Of a stretch of DNA of 64,000 nt, positions 19,901-28,684 are shown one piece after another (position 1 is the stretch's first letter; each line of letters begins with the position of its first letter). The notes under the pieces were generated by a model. The model was not told the origin of the DNA. It saw nothing but the letters and a program-made list of their open reading frames with translations, and did no database searches. The stretch is taken from positions 124,001 to 188,000 of the IMG/VR virus record IMGVR_UViG_3300026484_000087. One strand, given 5' to 3'. This DNA comes from a virus. The translations under genes were made by a program, and so were the position numbers.

Positions 19901-22900
19901 AAAGATACTATAGTTAGTAAAGTATCTCCTATTAGTAAGAAGATAAGTCATGTTACTAATAAGTATACATTTAAGAAACCTACAATCGATGAAAAAGATA
20001 CTAATGCGGAAGAAGTTAGTAAGAAAGTAGAAAAGAAAACTACTAAACAAACTTATAAACCAAAACCGAGTAGAAAATATATTAAGAAAGAAGCAGGTGA
20101 AGTAATACCTGGTAAACCTACTATTATAGCTGGTAAGGCTTCTAGTTATAAATCTGCAGTAGTTCCTGATAGAAAACCTACATTTGATTTCAGCGATAAC
20201 AATGCTAAACAGGCTATAATTGATAAATTGAAGTTTACTAAAGGTGGACAGTATAAGTTCAGTTCTTCAGCGGATGTAGAGCAATTAAAAGATATACTTA
20301 AGTTACCGGCTATACCTGTTAAAATAGTTAGATTGTTATTAGATTTTAATTTTATAGGAACAATAGGTTCTGATAGCACAATGCCAGCATCATTTAGTGC
20401 AGCATTCGTAAAAGAGGTACCTGGTCTAAAAGATGACTATCTATTCTTAATAACTAAACAAACTTTAGATATGGCAGAGGCTAATCCAGAAGTACTTATA
20501 GAAATGATATCTCATGAACATGAGCATTTGGTTCAAACTACTGATGGTAGATTAAGATTTCCTCAACAGGATGAAAGTATAGCTGGTCACTACTACAGTG
20601 AAATAGATTTTGATAAAGATAAATTCAAAACAGCTACACATTTAATACCGTTTAAACATTACTTAGATTCTCCATGGGAAACAGAAGCATATAGAGAAGG
20701 TTACTCTAATGTATATGATTACTATATAGAGAATGGTATAATACCTGAAAAGACGACTAGAGAAGAGTTTATAAAACAAGCTCAAGACACTAACTTCAAA
20801 CAGATAAGAGACCAGAACAAAGTAATACTTAAACAATATGAGGATTTATTTAAACAGAATAATGCTCCATGGTATTATGATAAAGAAGGAGATATCGATT
20901 ATGATAAAATACCTTCTTTAAAAGCTATGCAAGAAACGCCTACAAGTTTCACATACGAAAGTCCAAATGGGCCAGATGACGGTGTAGTAGATGTTAATGC
21001 GGAACAGATTGATATTGGAGGCGATCCAAAAGTTGCTGCCGGTATAAAAACTGATAGAAAAGAAACCTTAAAAGATAAGCTATCTAGACAAAAAGATAAA
21101 CTTGTAAATACTGGAAAAGATATAAGTAAAAAGGTTACTGCTAATAAAACAGTAGATAAACTATTACATAAAAATAAAGATCTTACTAAGATGTCTTTTA
21201 GTACTGAAGATAATAGCTTTAATAAGTTAGCTCCGGTTAAAAGAGAAAATAGAATAGATAGTTTTATACAAAGTACTAAGGATACTGTTAAGGATACAAA
21301 GGATACTGTTGTAAACAGTAAACTATATAAAGACAGCATTGAAAAAATAAAATATATAGAAACATTCTTATCTAATAAAGTAGATAAAATAGTAACTCCA
21401 GATATTAAGAGAACAGTTATAGATAAAATAGATTCTTATGTTCTTGATAAAATGACAGCTCTTGGTAAGATAGATACTGATGATAAACGTAAAACATATG
21501 ATGGATTACAGAGTGCTAGGGATAAACTAAAAGCTATAGATGTAAATAAAAATACAACTAAGGATTTTATAAATAGTACAAAATCGGTATATTCAGATAT
21601 AAATAAATTTGGTCCGAATGAATTTAAAGAACTGGTATCTGATATAAAAACTAAATCTATAGATAAGCTTACTGAATTTAAAGGTAGGGTTGAAGATAAC
21701 GTTGCTATAAACAATATAAAAGATGATGTTATTGAAAGAGCTACTGACGTTAAAGAGTTTGTAGACAATAATGAAACAGTTAAAAACATAAAAAACTCTG
21801 TTAGTAATGTTGTTAAAGTTAATGATATAAAAGATAGTAAAGCTGGTAAGTTAATTAAAAAACATATTCCTAAAAGTTTTACTGATAGTATAGCCAACAT
21901 TAAATCTACTGTATTTGATGCTCCTAAGGATGAGAGAGTACATGAGTTCGATGTTAATGAAGAAGATAAAACTGAACAACAGGAACTAAAAGATATTCTG
22001 TTTAAGATAACTGATAGTTCTGATTCAGATAGTCTTAGATTAAATCTAAAAATATATTTGGAAAAAGTAAATAAAGAGATAGATAAAGTAAGTGACTTCA
22101 TTTCTAAAGATAAAGAAAGAGAACTTAAGTTTAGAGGAAGAGTAGATAAGTTAAAGAACATTAGTGAAAAACTATTTAATATAGACATTAATGAAAGTTC
22201 TACTATAAAAGATCTATCTAAAGAACTTAATGAGGGATTAGGTACTCTTATATCTGACGTTACGCCATCTAAGTTTAAAACTAGTAGCGGTCCAACGAAA
22301 GAAGAAGAGGATAAAGCTAAAGAAGAAAGTAAAGAAGATTCATTATTAGATATACTTGATTCTGATAATCCTATAGATGCATTACAAAGTAAAATTAAGA
22401 ATGCCGTTAAGTCTAAAATAAAAGGCTTATTAAAATCTGGAGTTAAAGGTGCTTTTAACTTAGGTAAAGGTATTATTCAGAGAGATATTGAACGTGGTAA
22501 AAAACTTAGAGCGTTCCTTAAAAAGAAACTATTTGATAAAAAGGATGGTTCACCTGGATTTGTTAAAACTAAACTAAATAAAGGTTTAAACTTTGCTGGT
22601 AAGGTTTTAAGAAAAGGTAAAGATCTAGCATCTGATATAAATGATAAAAGCATAAATGTAGTTAAAGCTGATATCAGAAATGGTGAACGTCTTAGAGGCA
22701 TGCTCTTTAAAAGTAAATCTAAAGATAATGAAACAAAACATGAAGAAGCTAAAACTACAGTAGAACCTATTGTCAAGATATCTAGTGCTACAAAAGATGA
22801 AAAAGTAAAAGAGATATCCGATAATGCTAAGGGTACAGTCAAAAAGAAAAAACCTATTAAATCTAAGAAATCTCATAAACAAAAAAGAGGAATAATAGAT

Positions 22901-25864
22901 CCTTCTACTATTATATATACTAGAGGAGAACATGGACAACGTGTACTTAAGAAAACTAGTATAGCTGGAAGTTCTAATAAACTTAGTACTAGTGCTGACA
23001 GAGATGGTGATGGTAGACGTGATGGTTCTTGGTTGGATAAGGTCTCTAAAACAAAAGATGATAAGGTAAAAGCATCTAAGAAAACAAAACAAGTAAAAGG
23101 TATATCTGGTAGTGCCAATGTAGTTAAATCTGCTTTCGATAGAGATGGTAGCGGTAGACGTGATGGTTCTTGGTTGGATAGACTTAAAAAGAAAAAAGAT
23201 ACTGCGATAAATAGTGGAAAGAACATATTAGCTAAGGCTAAAGAAAAAGGTTTTTCATGGTTGCCTATGTTAATTGGTGCTTTTGGTTTCTTAAAACCAT
23301 TGTTGGGCAAATTAATTGGTGGCGTAAGTAGTTTAGGTAAATTTATAGTAAATGGTGTTGGAAGTGCTTTTAAATCTGTTGGTAGTTTCTTATTAAATGG
23401 AATTAAAGGAATCTTCGGATCATTGGGTAAAATGTTATCTGGTCCATTAGAGGCTGTTAAGGGTTTTGTTTCTAATGGTATAGACAAAGCCAAGGCTGTT
23501 GCTGGAAAAGCTCTTGATGCTGCTAAGAATGCCGGTAGTAAGGTATTAGAAGTAGCTAAGAATTCTAAAGCTGGCAAAATTGTTGCTAACGTTGCAAGTA
23601 AGGCAAAAAATGCCATTGTATCAGGTGGATCTAAATTATTAAACGGAGTTAAGAATTCTAAGGTGGGTGGTGTAGTTGCTAAAGTAGCTAAGAAGATACC
23701 TACTGATGGAATACTTAAACTTCTTAAATCTTTTAAAGGTTTAATATTTAAGAAACTAGGTAAAAAAGCAGGGGCCACAGTTGCTGCTAAATTGGCTGGT
23801 AAAGTTGCATCTAGAATTGTTCCATTTGCCGGAGCAGCATTACTTGCTTATGATGCTGCTAAAATAGGTTATGATGTCTTCCATAATGGTACTAGTCTTA
23901 AGAGTGCCATATCTAAACAGATTCTTGGATTTGATTTATTTAGTAAAGACGATGTACCTAAAGATGAGGATGGTAATCCTATAAAACCAGATGAGCAAAC
24001 CTCGGAAGCTTCTAAAGGTAAAAAAGATAATTCAGCTAAAGTAGAAGCAGTTGTTAAAAAGAAAGTTAAACAAGCTGGATTCATAGATGTTGACGGTAAG
24101 AAAGTAAGGGTTTCTACTAAACAAATGGCTATGATAAAGGATTTAATGGATAAGGGTGAAAGTCAAAAAGCCTTAATGTTATTAAATACTTTAAAAGAAC
24201 AACAATATAAAGATAAAGATAATGATGCTAAAAATAAAGCGTTAGAAGAAGAGAATAATAAAATAGACGAATTTAATTCTAAGATAGATGAAAATAAAAC
24301 ACAATCTAAAAAAGTAATCAAAAAGAAAAGTAAAAAACTTAATAAAGTTATTTCTATTCTTAATGGCGATAAAAAGAAAATAAGCAAGAAAATAGATAAA
24401 GTATTTGAAGATAAGAATATTAATATAAAAGAAAAAAGAAAAAGAATAAGTAAATTAACGTATATAATAAACAGCATAAATACGATAATTCATGAATTAA
24501 AAAATAGTTACGATATAAATGATCCTGAGGATATTGAAGAACTTGTTAGTTTATATGGTAAAGGCTATAAATATGCTTTAAGTAAATCATTATTAGATAC
24601 TCTTAATGGCATAGATAAAAATACAAAAGATATAAATACAAAGGTAAAAAGTAAATATTTAAAAGATCTTAAAGAAGATAAGGATAACAATATAGAAAAA
24701 CCTAAGGAAGAAAAAGGTTTACTTAGTAGAGCTGCAGATAGCATAAAGAATTTCTTTGGATTTAGTAGTAAGAGAGAAGAACCTACTACAATGACCCCTA
24801 GTATTAATAGTGCCAGTACAAACAGTGGCGGTAAGATAGCAAAACTTAAACCTATGACCGCTACTGATAGTGATCTTATCTCGGACCTTAAACGTGATGA
24901 GGGAGTTGTATTACATACATATAAAGATCATCTAGGTTATAAAACCATAGGCACAGGACATCTTACTGATGAACGTAAAGGAGGCATTCCATTACGTAAA
25001 ATAATTGGTGAAGATAAAGATAATATCACTATGGATGAAAATGATACTATATTGAAATATGATATAGATAGAACATCTAAAGAGGTAGAATCTAAAATAC
25101 CATGGTTAAAGAAAAAACCAGAACCGGTTAAAAAATCTATTATTAACATGGCGTTTAACTTAGGTACTAATGGATTACTTAAATTCAAAAATACTTTAAA
25201 ACATGTTAAGAATGATGAGTACAATGAGGCTGCTCATGGCATGCTTAATAGTAAATGGGCAAGACAAGTTGGTAATCGTGCTACAAGAATAGCTAGTACC
25301 GTTGCTTCTGTAGATTATGCTACAGCAAAACAACATGATAATAAAGTTACTGAAAAGCCTTCTGTATTTAATACAGATAAAGCTATAAGTAATAGTAGAA
25401 AAGTTGTTCCAGTAGCTAATAATGTTACCTATAAACCAAGACCTAAAACTGAAGTTAAATCAGTTGCTAAAGTTGAAAGTGTAGCAGCTCCTGTTAGTAC
25501 TACAAATACTAGTATAGGTAAAACTATAACTAAGAATACTACCAAAATAAAAGATCCAGCTAAAACTTTAGCGGTTGAAAGTAATAAAAAACTATCTGCT
25601 GTTGGAGAAGTTAGCGATAAATCATTAAGCGAATTAAAAACACTTAATAAGACAATGACTGATTCTCTAGATATACAGAGACAAACATTAGAAGCAATGA
25701 CTCAAATGTTAAATTTGAATCACGACATGCATAATAGAAGTTTAAGTATGGATAAAGATATAGTGGATGTAGAGGTATCTAAAACAAAAAAAATAGCTCC
25801 TCCGCAAATGCAATCTATGCCTAAACCAGCTATGGGACTTGAAAAAAGAAGTTTCGCAAGTTAA
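16934..25864 (+). CDS. Giant tail protein with metalloprotease, calcium-loop and T4-type lysozyme modules (phiKZ gp181-like)
   Basis: 2976 residues, start ATG 16934 behind AAAGGATAAACT, divergent from beta'. The first 2000 residues are mostly Lys/Asp/Ser-rich helices. Around residue 1194 is HEHEH (an HExxH zinc motif) followed by WETEAY, suggesting a gluzincin-type protease. Two DxDxDGxxD loops (about 2021 and 2069) resemble calcium-binding dockerin loops. A hydrophobic, Gly-rich stretch at about 2105-2180 may span or perturb membranes. A T4-lysozyme domain starts near 2650 with RDEGVVLHTYKDHLGYKTIG, carrying E2656, D2665 and T2671 at the exact E11/D20/T26 spacing. S-T-E sites at 77-79, 740-742 and 1423-1425 may be cut by the prohead protease. 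It probably acts as a tail-associated cell-wall hydrolase during injection. Confidence 0.85.
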   Translation: MADDTEIDLDDDIGLDDDDMDFGFEDPFSEPPPPKDTREAVSRSISKVGSSFMDEFTDDKVEVASEMVKASIPKRLSTEASGYGSVVDSFKKDLNTSGTEIKNAAIPMIKAVESFVPEGGRLESFMNLAKEKLGMNEEERTSEDIAADAAARAAGSVAEVLGEFQDKETAKDAINSVIQNKKDLSNIELQAGMAGHLEAMSNFNIDVTNAYYRKSLELQYRHLFTANEQLDITKQGFETFKNQLESIVANSALPDLVKTKNSEFMKHRLLERAGESLFARTGVFDSLKKKLSAEVQGVTSIIANGMTGLGDAADMVKSTAEMSEMAGGKEGMLGSLMAGGVKGFVGNKIGDIFGKTAIGKKGIDLVKDLTMDMSGTFDNLAENREDGLLKNIFSGLSSFTSNEDEERSFGINKIDRDGVALFDGKVHTSITKIIPSLLSKILKEVSSSRSGNEEEELRFDYDTGSFKTKSDISDNLTTKLDNKLLDSGTTFSIDRILNDIDKEIKLNLSEEELADIKENILMYTINGKSLNPKTLEKNGFYDDLNPELADKFKTAIDKYLNVEDDKLRDTRVSFLNKELNNIKTNAPSPQDILESYDSSGSMDVLVDKGFVKLDEKTGDYKLDKDNYRELLGKSVRNIKDKEEVKDKEYKSFAEKLLADKMKKAGISKDEESVTNEPSSNTGKFFKGIATSVKGFSTNLEQNAIDLVDGKKDISGKISELGKGTKEYITGKKDLSNLSFSTEASDDFNPLAPIKVKRSLLTDFKTGKDFVSGIHSISDVKNILESTDKYKTIESKIKAVKKLAEESENPKEFVESFRKTDEYKKLSTSGKAAIDKVSGTISTVGKAIKEDVENTKTFKTAETAVTRGKKLASDVVNSKPIKKITESKIVTNAIEDLDGIKTKVTNLANLSDMSTVVEELWVKVESKIEELEALDKNDVINKRIEALRNLSSDIEKFEVDENNINESRKTVLGFISTLSKLLSTAIATDVKDTIVSKVSPISKKISHVTNKYTFKKPTIDEKDTNAEEVSKKVEKKTTKQTYKPKPSRKYIKKEAGEVIPGKPTIIAGKASSYKSAVVPDRKPTFDFSDNNAKQAIIDKLKFTKGGQYKFSSSADVEQLKDILKLPAIPVKIVRLLLDFNFIGTIGSDSTMPASFSAAFVKEVPGLKDDYLFLITKQTLDMAEANPEVLIEMISHEHEHLVQTTDGRLRFPQQDESIAGHYYSEIDFDKDKFKTATHLIPFKHYLDSPWETEAYREGYSNVYDYYIENGIIPEKTTREEFIKQAQDTNFKQIRDQNKVILKQYEDLFKQNNAPWYYDKEGDIDYDKIPSLKAMQETPTSFTYESPNGPDDGVVDVNAEQIDIGGDPKVAAGIKTDRKETLKDKLSRQKDKLVNTGKDISKKVTANKTVDKLLHKNKDLTKMSFSTEDNSFNKLAPVKRENRIDSFIQSTKDTVKDTKDTVVNSKLYKDSIEKIKYIETFLSNKVDKIVTPDIKRTVIDKIDSYVLDKMTALGKIDTDDKRKTYDGLQSARDKLKAIDVNKNTTKDFINSTKSVYSDINKFGPNEFKELVSDIKTKSIDKLTEFKGRVEDNVAINNIKDDVIERATDVKEFVDNNETVKNIKNSVSNVVKVNDIKDSKAGKLIKKHIPKSFTDSIANIKSTVFDAPKDERVHEFDVNEEDKTEQQELKDILFKITDSSDSDSLRLNLKIYLEKVNKEIDKVSDFISKDKERELKFRGRVDKLKNISEKLFNIDINESSTIKDLSKELNEGLGTLISDVTPSKFKTSSGPTKEEEDKAKEESKEDSLLDILDSDNPIDALQSKIKNAVKSKIKGLLKSGVKGAFNLGKGIIQRDIERGKKLRAFLKKKLFDKKDGSPGFVKTKLNKGLNFAGKVLRKGKDLASDINDKSINVVKADIRNGERLRGMLFKSKSKDNETKHEEAKTTVEPIVKISSATKDEKVKEISDNAKGTVKKKKPIKSKKSHKQKRGIIDPSTIIYTRGEHGQRVLKKTSIAGSSNKLSTSADRDGDGRRDGSWLDKVSKTKDDKVKASKKTKQVKGISGSANVVKSAFDRDGSGRRDGSWLDRLKKKKDTAINSGKNILAKAKEKGFSWLPMLIGAFGFLKPLLGKLIGGVSSLGKFIVNGVGSAFKSVGSFLLNGIKGIFGSLGKMLSGPLEAVKGFVSNGIDKAKAVAGKALDAAKNAGSKVLEVAKNSKAGKIVANVASKAKNAIVSGGSKLLNGVKNSKVGGVVAKVAKKIPTDGILKLLKSFKGLIFKKLGKKAGATVAAKLAGKVASRIVPFAGAALLAYDAAKIGYDVFHNGTSLKSAISKQILGFDLFSKDDVPKDEDGNPIKPDEQTSEASKGKKDNSAKVEAVVKKKVKQAGFIDVDGKKVRVSTKQMAMIKDLMDKGESQKALMLLNTLKEQQYKDKDNDAKNKALEEENNKIDEFNSKIDENKTQSKKVIKKKSKKLNKVISILNGDKKKISKKIDKVFEDKNINIKEKRKRISKLTYIINSINTIIHELKNSYDINDPEDIEELVSLYGKGYKYALSKSLLDTLNGIDKNTKDINTKVKSKYLKDLKEDKDNNIEKPKEEKGLLSRAADSIKNFFGFSSKREEPTTMTPSINSASTNSGGKIAKLKPMTATDSDLISDLKRDEGVVLHTYKDHLGYKTIGTGHLTDERKGGIPLRKIIGEDKDNITMDENDTILKYDIDRTSKEVESKIPWLKKKPEPVKKSIINMAFNLGTNGLLKFKNTLKHVKNDEYNEAAHGMLNSKWARQVGNRATRIASTVASVDYATAKQHDNKVTEKPSVFNTDKAISNSRKVVPVANNVTYKPRPKTEVKSVAKVESVAAPVSTTNTSIGKTITKNTTKIKDPAKTLAVESNKKLSAVGEVSDKSLSELKTLNKTMTDSLDIQRQTLEAMTQMLNLNHDMHNRSLSMDKDIVDVEVSKTKKIAPPQMQSMPKPAMGLEKRSFAS

Positions 25865-25871
25865 AACATAT

Positions 25872-25906
25872 CATATAGTACATAGGTTAAACCTATGTAC
25901 TATATG
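25872..25906. terminator. Terminator hairpin between convergent genes
   Basis: A long near-perfect palindrome (CATATAGTACATAGGTT and its complement) sits between the stop of the giant tail gene and the stop of the leftward gene at 25908. It can form a hairpin of about 17 bp in either transcript. Confidence 0.75.
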
Positions 25907-25907
25907 T

Positions 25908-26513
25908 TTATATGTCTTTTATTTCTATTTCAAACGGTACGCCATCAAACATAGATTTATTTTTATCCACTTTGGACTCTTTTATTAAATCCAATATTAG
26001 GTCATCCCATTTGCTTTTGTCATTATTTCTTATAATATTATATACATCATTAATTATGCTAACATAACTAGTAGCTGATGTATTGTAATCGGTAACAGTG
26101 GATTCTAATCCGCATGAACTAAATTTACTTATATTAAAAGATGTAAATTTTATATCTCTATCTAATTCTAAAAGATCTTTTAATAAAGTTTTATCACCAA
26201 TGATTCTACTGTAAGCTAAATGGATAACTATCGACCAGTAGTTTATAACACTTGCTTTCTTACCTTTAGGTATCTTAGCTATATCCTTTGGAGATAGTTT
26301 GTTTTTGCTAATAAACTTTTTAGGATAATCCGGAATGAGAATATAATCCATTGCAGTTCTTAAACAGCTAATTTTACCGATTAAAGTCATAACGGGGTTA
26401 AATGTAGCAGTATATGCTAAACGTCTACCTATCTTACTTGCAGTCTGTGAACTAACGTTAATGTAGTTTATTTCTTCTACATCTTCTGGTTTTACTTTAT
26501 ATAGTTTACGCAT
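25908..26513 (-). CDS. Hypothetical protein
   Basis: A 201-residue, mainly helical basic protein with start ATG 26513 behind AAAGGATATTT. It carries TASKIGRRLAYTATFNPVMTLIGKI and KKFISKNKLSPKDIAKIPKGKKA, with no metal site or membrane span. It is the last gene of a leftward set of four small genes (25.9-28.2 kb) between the tail protein and a rightward set. No family recognised; a virion-assembly role is possible only by position. Confidence 0.6.
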   Translation of the reverse strand: MRKLYKVKPEDVEEINYINVSSQTASKIGRRLAYTATFNPVMTLIGKISCLRTAMDYILIPDYPKKFISKNKLSPKDIAKIPKGKKASVINYWSIVIHLAYSRIIGDKTLLKDLLELDRDIKFTSFNISKFSSCGLESTVTDYNTSATSYVSIINDVYNIIRNNDKSKWDDLILDLIKESKVDKNKSMFDGVPFEIEIKDI

Positions 26514-26528
26514 AAATATCCTTTAATA

Positions 26529-26954
26529 TTATAAATCTTTTGTTACATCATAAGCATATAGTTTAATTATAAACATTATACCCATACTACTATTAAGTTC
26601 ATCTTTATCTGGTTCAACTAGATCTTTGAAACTACTTGGCATATGTAAACTGTCCACAGTTGCATTTAAAGATGTAAATAGTTCTTCAGCTAAGTCATCT
26701 ACATATAGTTCATTTACTATAAGTTTCAATTTAAGATTTAGAATAAATTCTAATTTTAAATCCTGATCATCCTTACTCTTCTTTATGTTATCCATAATGG
26801 TATCGATACCACTCTTATTAAAGAACATAATAATATTAACTTTAGATAAGAAGTTTATAAAATCCAGTATTGTTCTAGTATCCTTGTCGCAAGTACAGAC
26901 GTCCCTAATAACGCTTTTCATAGTTCTAACTATGATATCTTGTCTATTTTCCAT
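26529..26954 (-). CDS. Hypothetical protein
   Basis: A 141-residue, helical, acidic protein of unknown family. Its start (ATG 26954) overlaps the end of the upstream gene by 11 bases, indicating coupled translation. It has a Leu/Lys-rich central helix (DLKLEFILNLKLKLIVNEL). It may share a helical style with the duplicated protein encoded just upstream, but no clear sequence match is seen. Confidence 0.6.
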   Translation of the reverse strand: MENRQDIIVRTMKSVIRDVCTCDKDTRTILDFINFLSKVNIIMFFNKSGIDTIMDNIKKSKDDQDLKLEFILNLKLKLIVNELYVDDLAEELFTSLNATVDSLHMPSSFKDLVEPDKDELNSSMGIMFIIKLYAYDVTKDL

Positions 26955-27624
26955 TGTCTAAATCCTTCAAAACAGTTATCTCATGCTGGCTTTCTCTATT
27001 GCTAGCATGTTTTATATCTGTTACTAATCTTAACTTTGTTACATTTAATAAGTTAAATATAACATCCACAAAGACACTCCATGTTATTTCTTTGGCGTTT
27101 ATATTGCCATTCATAGATGATTTTGTCTTTTTCTTTATACCTTTGTCAGATTTTATATATTCGTCTAACAATTTCTTTCTAGAATCTTTATCGTCAAGTT
27201 TTAAATCCACTAACACTTTTTTTAATAGTTTAGCTAACAATCCATCCATATCTTTAACGGATGATTTTTTATTTACGGTAACAGAATGTAATGTCGTTAC
27301 TTGTTCTTCAGATTCGCTAGGTTTTCTAGTTATCTGTATGGATAAAACAAGTTCCTTTATATTAAGCAGGTTAAATAGAATATAAATAAATGTCTTCCAC
27401 GTAATTTCATCAGCAGTGATGTTATTAAACATAGTTGACCTAGTTATGGTTCTATCTACATTAGTCTTATTATACTTGTTAATTCTAACGTACCTATCTA
27501 CTAAATAGGTAATGCTTTTTATTAAGTTTAACTCCATAAACATTTTATGTAGTAATTTAGCTAAAACAGAATTTTCTTTATTGTTAGAAGATTTATCTGT
27601 GATCTTCTTTAACTTGTTCTTCAT
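26944..27624 (-). CDS. Hypothetical protein with an internal tandem duplication
   Basis: About 226 residues. I prefer ATG 27624 (residues MKNKLKK...) because AAGGA lies 8 bases upstream; ATG 27642 has no such site. The protein consists of two similar halves of about 100 residues. Each has LAKLLHKMFMEL or LAKLLKKVLVDL, then a basic linker, then ADEITWKTFIYILFNLLN or AKEITWSVFVDVIFNLLN, followed by a beta strand. This is a clear internal duplication. Function unknown. Confidence 0.65.
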   Translation of the reverse strand: MKNKLKKITDKSSNNKENSVLAKLLHKMFMELNLIKSITYLVDRYVRINKYNKTNVDRTITRSTMFNNITADEITWKTFIYILFNLLNIKELVLSIQITRKPSESEEQVTTLHSVTVNKKSSVKDMDGLLAKLLKKVLVDLKLDDKDSRKKLLDEYIKSDKGIKKKTKSSMNGNINAKEITWSVFVDVIFNLLNVTKLRLVTDIKHASNRESQHEITVLKDLDNGK

Positions 27625-27709
27625 TTGTTTTTTCCTTATCATATCTCTTATTTTTAAGATATCAGTTGCCTACCCGTTGTTTGAACATCCATTATTTTTT
27701 ACATGTTTT

Positions 27710-28189
27710 TTATTCCTCCTTAACTTGGTTATTAATTATACCATCAATGATATTTTCTATATTAATAATATATGGCTGTATCTTCATCGATATCCAGTAT
27801 TTCTTTGTATCTTCAATGTTACTGTGGTAGTTATTGTATAATGTAACAAATTCTATTGCTATTGTTAGAAAGTCCAACCATTTCTTGTTACCATCTTCAT
27901 AAATTACATTATCCTTATTTGTATACCACATACTAAAACGCTTATTTTTTAATTTATTTTCTGTAATGTTATTAGCGTTAAATTCATCTATCTCTATATC
28001 ATTTATCATATTTGTTATAAGATCTATATACTCACCTATCGTGGGTTCTAAAGAATTTATTATAATGCTAGAGTTTGTTTTATATGGGTCCACTTTTACA
28101 TACTTATGTACACATATTAATTTTTTTATTAATGTTTTGCAGTTATAGCATTCTTTATTATAGAAAATCTTTTTAAATATATTTAACAT
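27710..28189 (-). CDS. Hypothetical protein with CxxC motif
   Basis: A 159-residue protein starting MLNIFKKIFYNKECYNCK at ATG 28189 behind AAGGATTATAT. It has a CYNC pair near residue 14 and another Cys in LICVHKY, followed by acidic helices. It heads the leftward four-gene set and is divergent from the gene at 28277, so the 87-bp space between them must hold both promoters. Function unknown. Confidence 0.6.
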   Translation of the reverse strand: MLNIFKKIFYNKECYNCKTLIKKLICVHKYVKVDPYKTNSSIIINSLEPTIGEYIDLITNMINDIEIDEFNANNITENKLKNKRFSMWYTNKDNVIYEDGNKKWLDFLTIAIEFVTLYNNYHSNIEDTKKYWISMKIQPYIINIENIIDGIINNQVKEE

Positions 28190-28276
28190 ATATAATCCTT
28201 ATTTATCTTTTCTCATCTATTAGTATGTCGTATAAATGATATTTTAATGAAGAATACAAGTTTATAAGGATTTGAT

Positions 28277-28684
28277 ATGGAAAATAATGAAGCAGGTCTA
28301 TTAAGTCAAGAAGACTTAGATCTATTAAGAGAAACCAGAAAGGTAAGAATGGATCTTATAAAAGATATGACCGTTGATGGAGTACCTACAAGAAGTGGCG
28401 ATATTAGAGTACTAAATGAAACTTTAGATGCCACTGATAGACAAGTTATGGAGTTAGCTAAATTAAAAGCTAAACAACAAGAGAATGATACTAATAATGC
28501 TGCAGTTGGTCTTGTTGTAGAGATACTTAATAAAGTTGGTGCTAGTGGACATAAGCAATTAACAAATGTTGAGGTGGAGCTACCAGATGACTTTATACCA
28601 GTTGATATAGTTCCAGGTGAAACGGATATAAACGCAGAAGAATTAGATTTAAGTAATTTTATAAGAGGTGGAGACGATGAATAG
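28277..28684 (+). CDS. Small acidic hypothetical protein
   Basis: A 135-residue acidic protein, start ATG 28277 after ATAAGGATTTGAT. It is helical in the first 80 residues (SQEDLDLLRETRKVRMDLIKD; RVLNETLDATDRQVMELAKLK), with a negatively charged, Pro-containing C-terminus ending RGGDDE. It overlaps the next gene by 8 bases. A small helical oligomer such as a packaging or head-assembly factor would fit, but no family is recognised. Confidence 0.6.
   Translation: MENNEAGLLSQEDLDLLRETRKVRMDLIKDMTVDGVPTRSGDIRVLNETLDATDRQVMELAKLKAKQQENDTNNAAVGLVVEILNKVGASGHKQLTNVEVELPDDFIPVDIVPGETDINAEELDLSNFIRGGDDE

Noticed and set aside
18811-23778. Several long leftward frames of 150-360 codons opposite the giant tail gene
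   Set aside because: They are mirror images of a Lys/Asp/Ser-rich coding strand (giving Leu/Ser/Phe-rich proteins), have no operon context and lie fully inside a well-supported gene.
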